Shown here in pieces: positions 41,001-64,000 of a stretch of DNA of 64,000 nt (positions within the stretch are counted from its first letter, which is position 1; each line of letters opens with the position of its first letter). Position numbers and translations under genes: made by a program. The notes under the pieces are model-generated. The model was given only the letters and a program-made list of their open reading frames with translations, was not told the DNA's origin and did no database searches. This DNA is from Atrichornis clamosus (Eukaryota > Chordata > Aves > Passeriformes > Menuridae): contig WBMZ01014179.1 in NCBI GenBank assembly GCA_013400975.1, forward strand, positions 1 to 64,000, given 5' to 3'.

Positions 41001-44000
41001 ACACAAATAAAGAAAAACACAAGAAAACAGTAATTACTTTTCAGTCTAATATACAATCTGTAGACCATATGCTGTATTGGTTAAAATGACACATGTAAGA
41101 ATTTAAATTATTTAAGAGGTGTGCCTTTCAAATGGCGAGGGCATTAAGGTAATCACCCCAAACCAAACTGCTTTATTACAAATAGGTTGCAAGCAGCGTG
41201 GCATTGAATTTATTTATTCACAATGTAACAAAAAGCTTGCACAGAACCATTAATCCAAACACTAGTATTGATCTATAAATTATCACAGTATTCCCAAAGT
41301 ACCCTAAGTGATACATACCCTTTTCTAAGGAGCGCTACAGCATTATTTGGGTTGAGTTCTAGGGACTTTTTTGCATCTGCAACTGCATCTGTTGAAAGTC
41401 AGTTTAAAGTTGAGAAACATCATAATAATGTTATTAAAAAAACAGTGAATTGACAAGTCCTTAAGTAGTGGAATTTTTCTAGGGTGGGCTATGTTATCTC
41501 TCTTAGCTTGCACACAAATCACACCATTTGAATTAAATCTAGCTGCAACTGCTACAGATGAAGCCCTCACGCAGCTGCAGAGCTCTTATGTAAGATGTAG
41601 CAAGACTCATTTAGTTAAATCCTCTACTTAGATCTGAAGTGTGATTCTGTTTATATGGTTTTTACTGGAAAGAAAAAATAAACCAGATCTTATTCAGTTA
41701 ATCTTTTTCCCAGGCATTATTCACTTATCACATTCCTACCATGACAGGATTCAGTCTCTACCAAGAACATAATGATGGAAGACAAAACACAAAAATCTCA
41801 AAATCTGCCTAAGAAGTCTACTTAAAAAAAGCTGCCAAGATAATACTAGGCTGAAATCAAATAGAAAGCTGGGACTCCAGAATATCCATTTCACTAAAAG
41901 GAGCATATTAAGCTACAGATAACGCTCTCTCTCATTAATGTATTTGGCTTCAGATTGAAGACATAAACACGATATAAAACACGAGTTATAATTAATTTGT
42001 AAGAGGATTCTTAGTCTGAAGATGTTACCAGCATATTTCTGTAGAAGAATATGAGCATAAGCTCGTTGACAATAATATTCAGCATCATCTGGATTCTTTT
42101 CCAAAGCTGTTGTCAGTTCCTGTAAACACACATAAAAAAAAAAAATTAATGGTACTTAAGGAAGGAAGTCCTCATAAAAAACAGTACCAAACTCTGTCAA
42201 CTAAGACATTCCAGAACATAATATTCTAACTGGCATTTCTATTTACCTGTTGCTTAGTTCTCAAGCACAAAGCTAAACATCAGAGCTTGAAGTATAACAA
42301 ACCTGCCAACTATATAAAATTCAAGCAGCCTGTTTCTTACTGCAAAGGATACGGGAGCTTCATATGCTCTAAACATGAAGTCTAATGCAGATAATCCTCT
42401 GTATTCTGAAGACCTTCCTAAAATTCTCAGCATATTTGTACATAAGTCTGCTGGATTTTAGAGAGCAGTGCAGTGTTAGGAATTTGGAAGTCAACACACA
42501 GTATGTCTAAACAGTTGTGCGGATGTACCATGCTCAAAGCATTGTAACACGCTATGAAATACCATATAACACAGTATTTTGCTTAAGAGATTGTTTCAAT
42601 TTATGCTGAGCACAAAAGCAGGAGAACTAAAGTCTTATGGAGCACAGGGCTCAGAGGAAATATTGCTGCACAATGGAAATAAGCATGAAGTAGTCCTTTG
42701 TTAGGGGAATCACTGGATACGCGGATTGAAATAATTATACTTTGCTTCTCTCTGAGAAAAGTTCATGACTTTTGCACACAGAGTAAAATCACAGTGACCT
42801 GAAACACACACCTGAAAAGAGCATCTCCAATTCTCTCCTTATTGGTGAGAGAAGTTCTTCTCTTTGCTAGAAAACAGTAAGTCTTCCAAAAGCCACTACA
42901 GTACATTGCTACAGTACAGTAACTCTGTTTGCCAAGATGACGTCTACTCAGACTTCCACCTGGAATCTAGCAAGCATGAATGTAACTAAGATACAAGCTT
43001 TAAACCAGCATAAATATTTGTACAGCACAGCTGCCAAAACTCTGTTCAACCAAGCTAGAGAAAAAAGAAAAGAAGGAAGACTTGCCTTACTTCTAACTCA
43101 GATCAGTGTCTTTTTCTATTTAACAGATGTCACATAAACTGCTTATGCCAACTAGGAGTTAAGTGGCCACAAGAGCTTCTTCTAGCAGTAGCATGAGTTC
43201 TTACGAGTGCAAGATACACAACCTGTATATGGGTACAACACTTAAATCTAAAATCTTGGGGGTCTCTGAAGAAAGCGGCTGGCAGTAGACAATTTTAACT
43301 TGATCTAATTGTACCCATGCCTTCCTAAGATCTAAAGTCATTCAAAAGCAGTCACCTTTATGAAGTTCTCATGGCTACAGGTATTCCATGTTGCAGGAAC
43401 GTGAGGCAACTCACATATTAAAACTGGTTCATATTATGCCAAGAGGTGAAGTACTTTTGACGTTCAAAACCAAGCGAGGTCTGACTGACACTGAACATTA
43501 CAGGCACATTCACATGCAGAGTTCCTTCCATGACAGATCACCCCTCCCTCCAAATGTTATTTCCTGTGATTTATTCTGATGACAGATGCACCAATCAGAG
43601 ACAGCAAGATATGAATGGATTCTCCTACAAATCTAACACTCACCCCTGGAAAGCAAAGCAAAGCAAACCAAAGCCAAGCATTTTCAACAGTGCGAAACTT
43701 GTCTCTTTGTGGGCTTTTTATCAGTCGTCCCACCTCATTCAGTCACACACAGACACACAATGGGAAAAAGTAACTCCTATAAGCTATTTGAGAAGCCAAG
43801 TAACACTTGACTAGCACCGGGAACTCCAGATTACGGACATCAGCAACAGTTACTAAGAACAAGCTTAGGCTTTGTCCTCACTCAAGTATGTGCTTTCTGC
43901 ATATTTTGATTCTAAAGGCCCTTACCATGTGACCAAACTGCAAATTATTTCTAAATACATTGGGAATTTTCAGGTCCCTCCATGTTGCTTGATAATGAGT

Positions 44001-45792
44001 TTAGATGACTTAAAGGTGCTTTCTGTCTCAACACAGTAACCTCCTTTTTCGACTTAAAATGAAAAGTCGTTCATGAGTTCACAGCTTTATCATTCAGACA
44101 GTATTAGAACACAGATGATGATCTTTCAATTGCATCAGATCCAGGTGCAGAAAGCAGAAGCATGATCTCCAGGAATTAAAGGAATCAAAAATCCTGAGGC
44201 CACAGTGCAGAAATGCCAAGCCAACTCGACTAAAGTCTGGAATGGAAGCATTCCAGTCTAAAGTCTTCAGGTATGGAAGCATTACACAGCACCATTTACT
44301 CAGAAACATCTCCCAGATTAGAAATATTTAATATATGAACTAAAAGACCACATGTACAACCATGCAAACATAGTGTACTACCTGCAGATCTGAGCTCCTA
44401 AATCAGCAAAATGCTACTCTGAACTATGGGACTTGCCAGTTCAGAGACCACCAAGCGCAATCTGCCCACTCAATTCAGGGATTTTTTTAAAAAGCCTAAC
44501 AACTGACACCAGTATTACTGTGTCAGATACTAAATAACACCTATAGAATGTGTTACATAATGTTACAAAGCACTGACTGCAAAGAACTGAAATATAAGCT
44601 AGAAAAGCAAAACAACTATGTTAATACAGGAAACAAATACGAACTGTCAATACAATATTCGGACAGTATTCCTTAATACTTTTGAAGGCCTTTTGGTGTC
44701 AGGGATTTTTCATTAGTTTGCTGGTGGGTTTTTTCACCACACAATGTGAAACTTTTTTTTTTTTTTAGATCTTGAAATAGTTTTAATATGCCAGATATAT
44801 TTGGTTATTTAAAACTGGTTTTTAGATGTTATTTATCTTTTGAAAAACTTCTACAAGTTATAGCCTCAACCACAAAAAAATGAAAAATGTTGCTTCACCT
44901 TTTTGAGTTCTTGTGGAAAGATAATTCAGTATAATTTTATGGCTCCACCACCCACTCTCTTCAAGCAGAACTAACCATTTACATCCTCTCCCCTTCCAAG
45001 TAGTTAAATACACTTATCCACCCTCCAATTCTGTCTTCTCATCAACCCTCTGTTTTAAGTAAAAATAATCTTAGAAAGTGCATTAATGCATAGTAACTGG
45101 TAAGGTCAGAGAACAGGCCAGGCTGGAAGGGACCTCAAAGGATCATCTCGTCTGACCTTTCATGGGAAAGGCAGCCTAGACGAGACTATCTAGCACCCTG
45201 TCCATTCGTGTCTTAAAAACCTCCAGTGATGGGGACTCTACCATATCCGTGGGGTGTTCCACAGAGTGATCGTTCTCACTGTGTAAGAATTTATTATTTT
45301 ATGCGGAGATAAAAGGAAACTCAGTCCTGGTCCCCACACAGTGTAGTGCGAGAAAAAAAAAAGATACCGCGGCAGAATAAAAACTAAGATGGAATACATT
45401 TCCCCAACGAGCTCGGGGCGTTTTTATCCACAAATCGTATTTGATTTACTTACGTGCACTATCATCTACCTACACAGAATAGAAACTTGGTTTGTTTGCT
45501 TTTTTCCCCCCCCATTTTTTGCCACAGGCAGCACAAGTACCGTGCCAGGACCGTGCCGGGCTCCTCTGCAGCCCGACCTCCCCTGAGCGAGGCTCCCGGC
45601 GGACCCCCGTCCGCCCCCGGCCCGGCCCGGCCCTCACCTGCGCCGCCGCCCCCGGGTCCCGGTCGACGTCCGCGTCCGAGAACCTGCCGAGGAAACACAA
45701 CGCCGTCAGCGGGCGGGCGGGCGGCGGGGGCGCTGGGGAGGCAGGGCCAGGGTGGGTGCTCACCGCGGAGGGGCCGCTCCCGCCGCCTCCAT
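19948..45792 (-). CDS. SUGT1: SUGT1 (SGT1 homologue, HSP90 co-chaperone), complete, thirteen spliced coding exons
   Basis: Thirteen exons joined from 45792 down to 19948 give about 331 residues, close to the 333 of the shorter human isoform. Known role: an adaptor between HSP90 and clients, needed for kinetochore assembly through SKP1 and for stability of NLR immune receptors; cytosol and nucleus. Visible domains: TPR region about 11-103, with [20 protein letters not shown] and [14 protein letters not shown] domain about 137-224 ([13 protein letters not shown] to VRWEKLE), the HSP90-binding beta-sandwich; SGS domain about 243-331 ([14 protein letters not shown] to [11 protein letters not shown]). 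All exon phases agree and all introns are GT-AG. The primate-specific Alu-derived insert of the long human isoform is absent, as expected. The first ATG used has a strong context (GGCATGG) in a CpG island. Confidence 0.97.
20050..20650 (-). other. SUGT1 intron 12
   Basis: A 0.6 kb intron with no recognisable element. Confidence 0.85.
20651..20832 (-). CDS. SUGT1: SUGT1 coding exon 12, SGS domain
   Basis: Encodes [20 protein letters not shown], an acidic [18 protein letters not shown] stretch and [17 protein letters not shown]. Acceptor ttttcag, donor gtaagt; starts in phase 1 and ends in phase 0. Confidence 0.96.
20833..22140 (-). other. SUGT1 intron 11
   Basis: A 1.3 kb intron that holds the solo LTR at 21341-21821, inserted antisense to SUGT1. 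The flanks hold nothing else recognisable. Confidence 0.85.
21341..21821 (+). mobile_element. Solo LTR of an endogenous retrovirus, avian ERVL-like
   Basis: A 481-base unit begins TGCTGTCCTG and ends ACCACAACA. It carries CAGAGTTAATTTTTG near the start and TTGTTCTTATTTCAACCCGTG in the 3' part (quoted to 20 or fewer bases each in the source), which I recognise from common avian ERVL-type LTRs. ATAACA lies immediately before it (21335-21340) and again at 21823-21828, a likely target-site duplication offset by one base. No internal retroviral sequence is present, so it is a solo LTR left by recombination. It sits antisense in a SUGT1 intron. Confidence 0.75.
22141..22231 (-). CDS. SUGT1: SUGT1 coding exon 11, end of CS domain and linker
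   Basis: Encodes [20 protein letters not shown] and [10 protein letters not shown]. It closes the CS domain and starts the linker to the SGS domain. Acceptor ttttgtag, donor gtttgt (weak); phase 0 to phase 1. Confidence 0.96.
22232..31993 (-). other. SUGT1 intron 10, the largest in the window
   Basis: A 9.8 kb AT-rich intron. Only homopolymer tracts such as the T-run near 26238-26249 stand out. No frame exceeds about 95 codons and none resembles a known protein. No transposon is confidently seen. Confidence 0.8.
31994..32101 (-). CDS. SUGT1: SUGT1 coding exon 10, CS domain
   Basis: Encodes [20 protein letters not shown] and [16 protein letters not shown], the middle strands of the CS domain. 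Acceptor tttaacag, donor gtaaac; phase 0 at both ends, 36 codons. Confidence 0.97.
32102..33104 (-). other. SUGT1 intron 9
   Basis: A 1.0 kb intron with nothing recognisable. Confidence 0.85.
33105..33201 (-). CDS. SUGT1: SUGT1 coding exon 9, start of CS domain
   Basis: Encodes [20 protein letters not shown] and [12 protein letters not shown], the diagnostic first strands of the CS domain. The acceptor is gttag and the donor gtgatt. It starts in phase 2 (completing a Lys codon) and ends in phase 0. Confidence 0.97.
33202..33723 (-). other. SUGT1 intron 8
   Basis: A 0.5 kb intron with nothing recognisable. Confidence 0.85.
33724..33758 (-). CDS. SUGT1: SUGT1 coding exon 8, short linker into CS domain
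   Basis: Encodes [12 protein letters not shown] up to the split Lys codon. The acceptor is chosen at ACTAG because it is the first AG after a pyrimidine-rich stretch and gives N-T-Q-Q, similar to the mammalian T-H-Q. Three in-frame CAG triplets follow at 33752-33744, so acceptors 9, 12 or 15 bases further in would also keep the frame. Confidence 0.75.
33759..34859 (-). other. SUGT1 intron 7
   Basis: A 1.1 kb intron. It contains an imperfect AAAC/CAAAA simple repeat at about 34335-34372; otherwise nothing. Confidence 0.85.
34335..34372. repeat. (CAAA)n / (CAAAAA)n simple repeat
   Basis: Five or so CAAA units next to A-rich units inside a SUGT1 intron. Confidence 0.85.
34860..34879 (-). CDS. 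SUGT1: SUGT1 coding exon 7, 20-base microexon
   Basis: Encodes AASQTDL together with one base from exon 6. The acceptor is TTTTAG followed at once by CAG, a tandem acceptor; the second choice would remove one Ala. Donor gtaaga. The lengths of exons 6 to 8 only keep frame if this microexon is included, which supports it. Confidence 0.85.
34880..36566 (-). other. SUGT1 intron 6
   Basis: A 1.7 kb intron with nothing recognisable. Confidence 0.85.
36567..36620 (-). CDS. SUGT1: SUGT1 coding exon 6, linker
   Basis: Encodes [18 protein letters not shown], matching the conserved FSVWIKRC motif that follows the TPR region. Acceptor cttctag, donor gtaaga; 54 bases, phase 1 at both ends. Confidence 0.94.
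36621..40926 (-). other. SUGT1 intron 5
   Basis: A 4.3 kb intron. A purine-rich tract lies at about 40203-40272. No gene or transposon is recognised. Confidence 0.85.
40927..40997 (-). CDS. SUGT1: SUGT1 coding exon 5, third TPR
   Basis: Encodes [24 protein letters not shown] sequence ending RLD, the last TPR helix pair. Acceptor gtgtcag, donor gtaagt; starts in phase 2, ends in phase 1. Confidence 0.96.
40998..41318 (-). other. SUGT1 intron 4
   Basis: A 321-base intron with nothing recognisable. Confidence 0.9.
41319..41388 (-). CDS. SUGT1: SUGT1 coding exon 4, second TPR
   Basis: Encodes [20 protein letters not shown] and LRKG, a canonical TPR motif. Acceptor caacag, donor gtatgt; starts in phase 1, ends in phase 2. 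Confidence 0.96.
41389..42028 (-). other. SUGT1 intron 3
   Basis: A 0.6 kb intron with nothing recognisable. Confidence 0.9.
42029..42119 (-). CDS. SUGT1: SUGT1 coding exon 3, first TPR
   Basis: Encodes [20 protein letters not shown] and [10 protein letters not shown]. The match to the mammalian ELTKALEQKPDDAQYY region is close. Acceptor tttacag, donor gtaaca; phase 0 to phase 1. Confidence 0.97.
42120..45637 (-). other. SUGT1 intron 2
   Basis: A 3.5 kb intron. It includes a T-run at 44753-44766 and a CR1 fragment at about 45097-45290, and enters the CpG island at its promoter-proximal end. Confidence 0.85.
45097..45290 (-). mobile_element. CR1-type LINE 3' fragment
   Basis: GGCTGGAAGGGACCTCAAAG, followed by CCTCCAGTGATGGGGACTC and GTTCCACAGAGTGAT, is the reverse complement of a CR1 3' region. 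It lies in SUGT1 intron 2 in the same sense as the gene. Ends approximate. Confidence 0.85.
45638..45683 (-). CDS. SUGT1: SUGT1 coding exon 2
   Basis: Encodes [15 protein letters not shown] after completing the Arg codon split with exon 1, homologous to mammalian FSDALIDEDPQAALE. Acceptor ctcggcag, donor gtgagg; 46 bases, starts in phase 2, ends in phase 0. Confidence 0.92.
45764..45792 (-). CDS. SUGT1: SUGT1 coding exon 1 (start codon)
   Basis: Encodes [10 protein letters not shown] up to the split Arg codon, then donor gtgagc; intron 1 is only 80 bases. The ATG has a strong context and gives an N terminus close in size to mammals. The frame is open upstream with in-frame ATGs at 45924 and 46089, so a longer N terminus is formally possible. 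Confidence 0.85.
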
Positions 45793-46060
45793 GCCGCCCG
45801 CCGCCCCCGGGAAACTTCTGGAGCCGCCGAGGCGCCCGCGCCACACGCAACCCCCAAGGCCGCGCCGCGCGAGGGCTGCCGGGAGGCGCGGGAGGAGCGG
45901 CCCCGCAGGCCCCGCCCCGGCCATAGAGCGGCAGCAGCGGCCCTGGCGGAGCGGCCCCGGCGGAGCGGCTCGCCCGCCCGCCCTGCCCGCCTCTTCCTGC
46001 CCCGCCGGCGCCCGCCCGCTTCCTGCCGACCGGGGAAAGCCGAGCTCTTCGACGTTTGAG

Positions 46061-48532
46061 CTGCTCGAGATTTGAATCAAATTTTGCAATTTTGTTCTTT
46101 TTTTCAGTTGTTAATCGGTAGCTGTAGCTGGACTAGCTGATTAAGCAGCTGCGCTGTGAGCATCCTATGCTTGGCTAATCTTTTGTTTTAAAGGAAAAGG
46201 GAAGACAGGCACGGCAGGAATTGGCTGTGGGAACGGGAGCCGCCAGGAGTGAAGTCAGCAGAGCTTGGCAGTAGCTGGGGGAAATGTCATTCCAGCATGG
46301 TGTGGGACATGGTGACCACTGACCACCTACTCGACCCGGACCCCAGGCTCGCACGGAGGGAAGAACTGCGCCCGCGGGCTAATCAGCGTGAGACGCAAGA
46401 GATCGCAGAATCAGAGAATCAGTTTGGTTGGAAAAGGCTTCTGAGATTATCGAATCCGACCTCTGACTGGAACATCATCACGTGAACCAAGTGCCAAGTC
46501 TAGTATTTCCTTAAACACTTCCAGGGACAGTGACTCCACCACCTCCCTGGGCAGCCCATTCCAGTGTCTTATCACCCGTTCTGTGAAGAAGTTCTTCCTA
46601 ATGTCCAACCTAAACCTCCCCTGGCGCAGCTTATGATACCATTAGCAACAGGGGTTAGAATATTATTAATGTGTAATTAAAGTATAACTAATAAAAAATT
46701 ATATAATCTGCAACCAATGAACACTTAACGCCTTTGTTAAAACTTATAACCAGTGTGAGGTTTAGGTAAGCAGAGAGGCAGCCTTTTTTGGGTTACCACC
46801 TGGCTCCCTACTCTGTGCAAATCAGAATAAAAAGTAGAAATACCTTGCCTCGGTGTGCGTGCCAGTGCTGCACACCAGGTACCCAGCCCACGTTCAGGAC
46901 AAGAGGACTGTGCCCTGGAGGACAGACAAGGGCTTCCCAAAGTCAGCCTGAGGCCTCCATCCTCCTGCCCAGACTCCCTCCCGATAAATGCCTAAGAAAA
47001 AAAAAAGCCTTTTTCTCCTCCGTGGCCTCACACACGTGTGGAAAAGAACTGCAGCCTCAATTTTTATTTTCTGACTCAGAAGTGGCTGGGATGTGAGCTG
47101 GCGTGTTTTGTTTGGCTGCTACCACAGGCACAAAGGCAGCTGTGACGGGAGGGGTTGCTCGAACTCCAAATGTGAGCCTTCATTTTATGATCTACTCCAG
47201 CTTCTCCCTTCCTTTGCCATACCAAAGGGAGTTCGAAGTACAGATCCACCCGGCTGGCACATGGGAGCCTAAGGGATATGGGGAGGGAGTGATTTCCATT
47301 TACTGTCTGTTACACAACACTGCTGTTGGAGACACATTGCTGCTGCTGGAGATTTTTTCCACTCCTCCAACTGACATAAACTAAACTGACAAATCATTTC
47401 CCCCATGCTGCATCTGTGGCATGAAGTTTTGTTGGTGAAGCTGTAACCTTATGGTGTGATTTTTTTTCCCCACATTTCCAGTAAATCACCAAAGCAATTT
47501 CACTGCACCTAAGAACACTAATGTCAGTCAAGCATTATCACTTCATGTTTCCTAGAATTATGAAATACTTGTAGTATAGGAAAACATCCCTATTTTATAG
47601 TTTGATTTAAAAAACTACCCTCCCTCTCCAGTGCTTTTGTCAAGCTAACATAGCCCTCAGGATGAGAACTGTTATCAGACACACTTCTACAATGCCACTT
47701 ATCCACAATCCTAGCAACTGCCAGCACTCCCCAGCTGCAGGGAGTGCTGCCAGATAAACAACCACTGCTTGGGGTAGGACCAGCCTTCCTGTAAATGGGA
47801 TGCGGCACGTTGGGTTTGCAGGTGGAAACCCGACTGCATGGGATTCAGAGGGAAGACACACAGCAGCTGTGGCAGAGAACTGCTTGTTCAATGGTTTGTA
47901 GAGTTTCTTCAGTGCAGCTAGACCAAACTATCTCTGCCACAGTTCTGCTCCTATTAGTTTTTTCTAGTACTCAGGTGATTAAAGCTATATTTAACGTTAT
48001 CAACCAACTGATAAAACTCCAACATTAATTCAGTCATAGAAAGTCATGTTCCCTTTAATTTTCTGATAGAATCATAATACCAGGCATCATGTTTATTTTT
48101 AATCCAACCTCTTTGAAACACTGCAACATGCAAGTTCTTGAAGCCCTAATAAGTTTGGGCTGTCAGTTGTATTATACAGTCCACAAAGACCTTTGTGAAT
48201 TACGCTCAAAATTTTGGGTTGTTTGTCTGTTACGTACTGGGAAGTGATGGAAAAGGAGAAGTTTAAGTCCAGTTCTTGGATTTAGCTCAACCTCCAGTTC
48301 AGCTACAAAAACATACATTACTGCTGTTTCAAAGGATACCACAGCCCACTGATGGTGTTCAAGTCTGTTCAGAAGTAATTCATTACTTGCTCCTGTCCCA
48401 TCACAGACCCACACTGACTAATCATGTTGTCCTGTTTCTCACTGTATTTTGGTTATTTATGATGACTGACAAAACATTATAATAATATAAAAACATTTCA
48501 GAGTAAATACAGAAAGATGTTTTTCCATTTGA
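46061..48532. other. Intergenic region between SUGT1 promoter and ELF1 3' end
   Basis: About 2.5 kb between two genes on the same strand. Contains a CR1 fragment at about 46.4-46.6 kb. Frames up to 102 codons (46788-47096) have no recognisable features. Part of the SUGT1 upstream regulatory region must lie here. Confidence 0.8.
46404..46635 (-). mobile_element. CR1-type LINE 3' fragment
   Basis: The segment runs from CAGAATCAGAGAATCAGTTTG through CCACCTCCCTGGGCAGCCC and TGAAGAAGTTCTTCCTAATG to CCTAAACCTCCCCTGG, a clear reverse-complement CR1 3' region. It is 5'-truncated and about 230 bases long. Confidence 0.9.
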
Positions 48533-48538
48533 TTTATT
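48533..48538 (-). terminator. ELF1: Candidate distal ELF1 polyadenylation signal AATAAA
   Basis: TTTATT on the + strand, about 1.06 kb beyond the ELF1 stop. ELF1 transcripts have 3' UTRs of around this length or longer, so it is plausible but unproven. Confidence 0.35.
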
Positions 48539-49601
48539 TTCATAATAAACCAATTAAAAATACAAAAGAAGGACCCAAGGTTCAATGGGCTCCATCATTT
48601 AAAAATTTGTCTTTAAATACAAAGTCACTCTGTAATATGAATACATATAACATTAGACCTCTAAACATATTGAATGATCTTATTGATCTTATTTGCATCT
48701 ATCAAAAATTTGTCTGGCAACAAATTAGCTGAAAAAACTTCCCTGCAACATTGAATATACAGTATTTACAATCAAAAAACCAAACTCTTAGCAGTATTAA
48801 TCTCCAAAAACCTGCATAAATTGTATATATTTCATTTCCCTCCCCCCTTACAAAATAATCTGAAGTAGAAAGCAAGATTGTTAAGCTTCATAGTCACAAA
48901 ATGGCATGAAACATTTGCACCTGTAGTGATGCTGTTAGCTTCTGTAATTAAATATATCTGATGTTTTCATATAAAATATAGACATGGCATTGTCCATTAC
49001 TGGAATATATGTTTCATGTACTCTCAATAGGAGTGTATATTCAATTTTGCACACACAAGAGCTTGTGCTGCAAAAAATGCAAGAGGATACCTGGTTATCA
49101 AAGTTTAAAACTGATGTCACTCATTGGTATGAAACAGATACTCGATCATAAAAATTCAAACCTATGGAATGAAACTGTCTTGCTAAAACTAACTGCTGCT
49201 TCAAAAGATAAGTGATACACATACAGATTAAACAGAAAAGGTTACAATAACATTACTGCAATGTAAATCAGCAACAGACTGACAACATAAAAAAGAAGTT
49301 TGAAACTTTGGCCAACAACCTCAGGAGAAAGTCTTCATAGCATAAAAAGCATGTTCCTTCATGCCTGTATTTTGAAAAATGAGTAATATATAATTTTATT
49401 TATATGATAACATTTAGCAATTAACAGAAAATCAAAATCCATCCTAAAGCATGAATTCTAACAATTAACTGCAGAAATTAAGTAGCTTTGCAACATCATG
49501 CTTCAGAATCAAATCATATATACATAACTGAAAAGGTCCCATCACATTTATGAAAACAATCATCCACAGGGTCTTTTTTTTTTTTTTTAATTATTTAATT
49601 A
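48539..49601 (-). other. ELF1: Probable ELF1 3' UTR
   Basis: AT-rich sequence directly after the ELF1 stop, including a T-run at 49574-49588 close to the stop. It contains no other gene. UTR assignment rests on position and on poly(A) hexamers at 49395-49400 and 48533-48538. Confidence 0.55.
49395..49400 (-). terminator. ELF1: Candidate proximal ELF1 polyadenylation signal AATAAA
   Basis: TTTATT on the + strand, about 200 bases beyond the ELF1 stop. It may give a short 3' UTR form. Confidence 0.3.

Positions 49602-64000
<14,399 letters not shown>

Larger units (their letters stand above)
45530..46060. promoter_or_regulatory. SUGT1: CpG island promoter region of SUGT1
   Basis: About 530 bases very rich in G, C and CG dinucleotides stand out sharply from AT-rich flanks. 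They span coding exons 1 and 2 and some 270 bases upstream of the start codon. No TATA box is seen. An ETS-type core (CTTCCTG on the + strand) lies at about 46019-46025. The transcription start is not determinable from sequence alone. Confidence 0.8.

Noticed and set aside
45454..46059. 201-codon + strand ORF, Pro/Arg/Ala-rich, across the SUGT1 CpG island
   Set aside because: Low-complexity translation of GC-rich promoter DNA opposite SUGT1 exons 1 and 2; stop codons are rare there by composition.

Overview
The window is vertebrate nuclear DNA, almost certainly from a bird. The evidence is spliced genes with GT-AG introns, at least five CR1-type LINE fragments, a solo LTR resembling avian ERVL elements, few other repeats, and coding sequences close to known avian and mammalian orthologues. 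The species cannot be fixed from the sequence alone. The chondromodulin differs from the chicken protein as I remember it, so a non-chicken bird is likely.

Three protein-coding genes account for all convincing coding sequence. (1) CNMD (chondromodulin-1, LECT1) is on the + strand at 55-13215. It is complete in seven coding exons and encodes 344 residues: a type II membrane protein with a BRICHOS domain, a furin-type site and a C-terminal eight-cysteine domain. (2) SUGT1 (SGT1, the HSP90 co-chaperone) is on the - strand at 45792-19948. It is complete in thirteen coding exons and encodes about 331 residues: TPR, CS and SGS domains. (3) ELF1 (ETS-family transcription factor) is on the - strand at 49602-64000. 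Only its last four coding exons are present (ETS domain and C-terminal region); the 5' part of the gene lies beyond the right edge.

Layout: 1-720 is a GC-rich block holding the CNMD start, exons 1 and 2, and a pentanucleotide satellite in intron 1. CNMD and SUGT1 are convergent, with about 6.3 kb between the CNMD stop and the proposed SUGT1 poly(A) signal. SUGT1 starts in a CpG island at about 45.53-46.06 kb. ELF1 ends about 2.5 kb upstream of SUGT1 in the same orientation. The rest is intronic or intergenic sequence with old CR1 fragments, one solo LTR and short microsatellites.

The genes are functionally unrelated: a cartilage matrix and anti-angiogenic factor, a general co-chaperone for kinetochore and NLR proteins, and a transcription factor. 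They share a neighbourhood, not a pathway. I found no undescribed biological system. The observations most worth a second look are an assembly-type duplication around the only N, the ELF1/SUGT1 junction as a candidate synteny breakpoint, the pentamer repeat in CNMD intron 1, several tandem (NAGNAG-type) splice acceptors, and a possible N-terminal extension of SUGT1. Exon boundaries were set by hand from splice consensus, reading-frame continuity and remembered homologues; no alignment was run.
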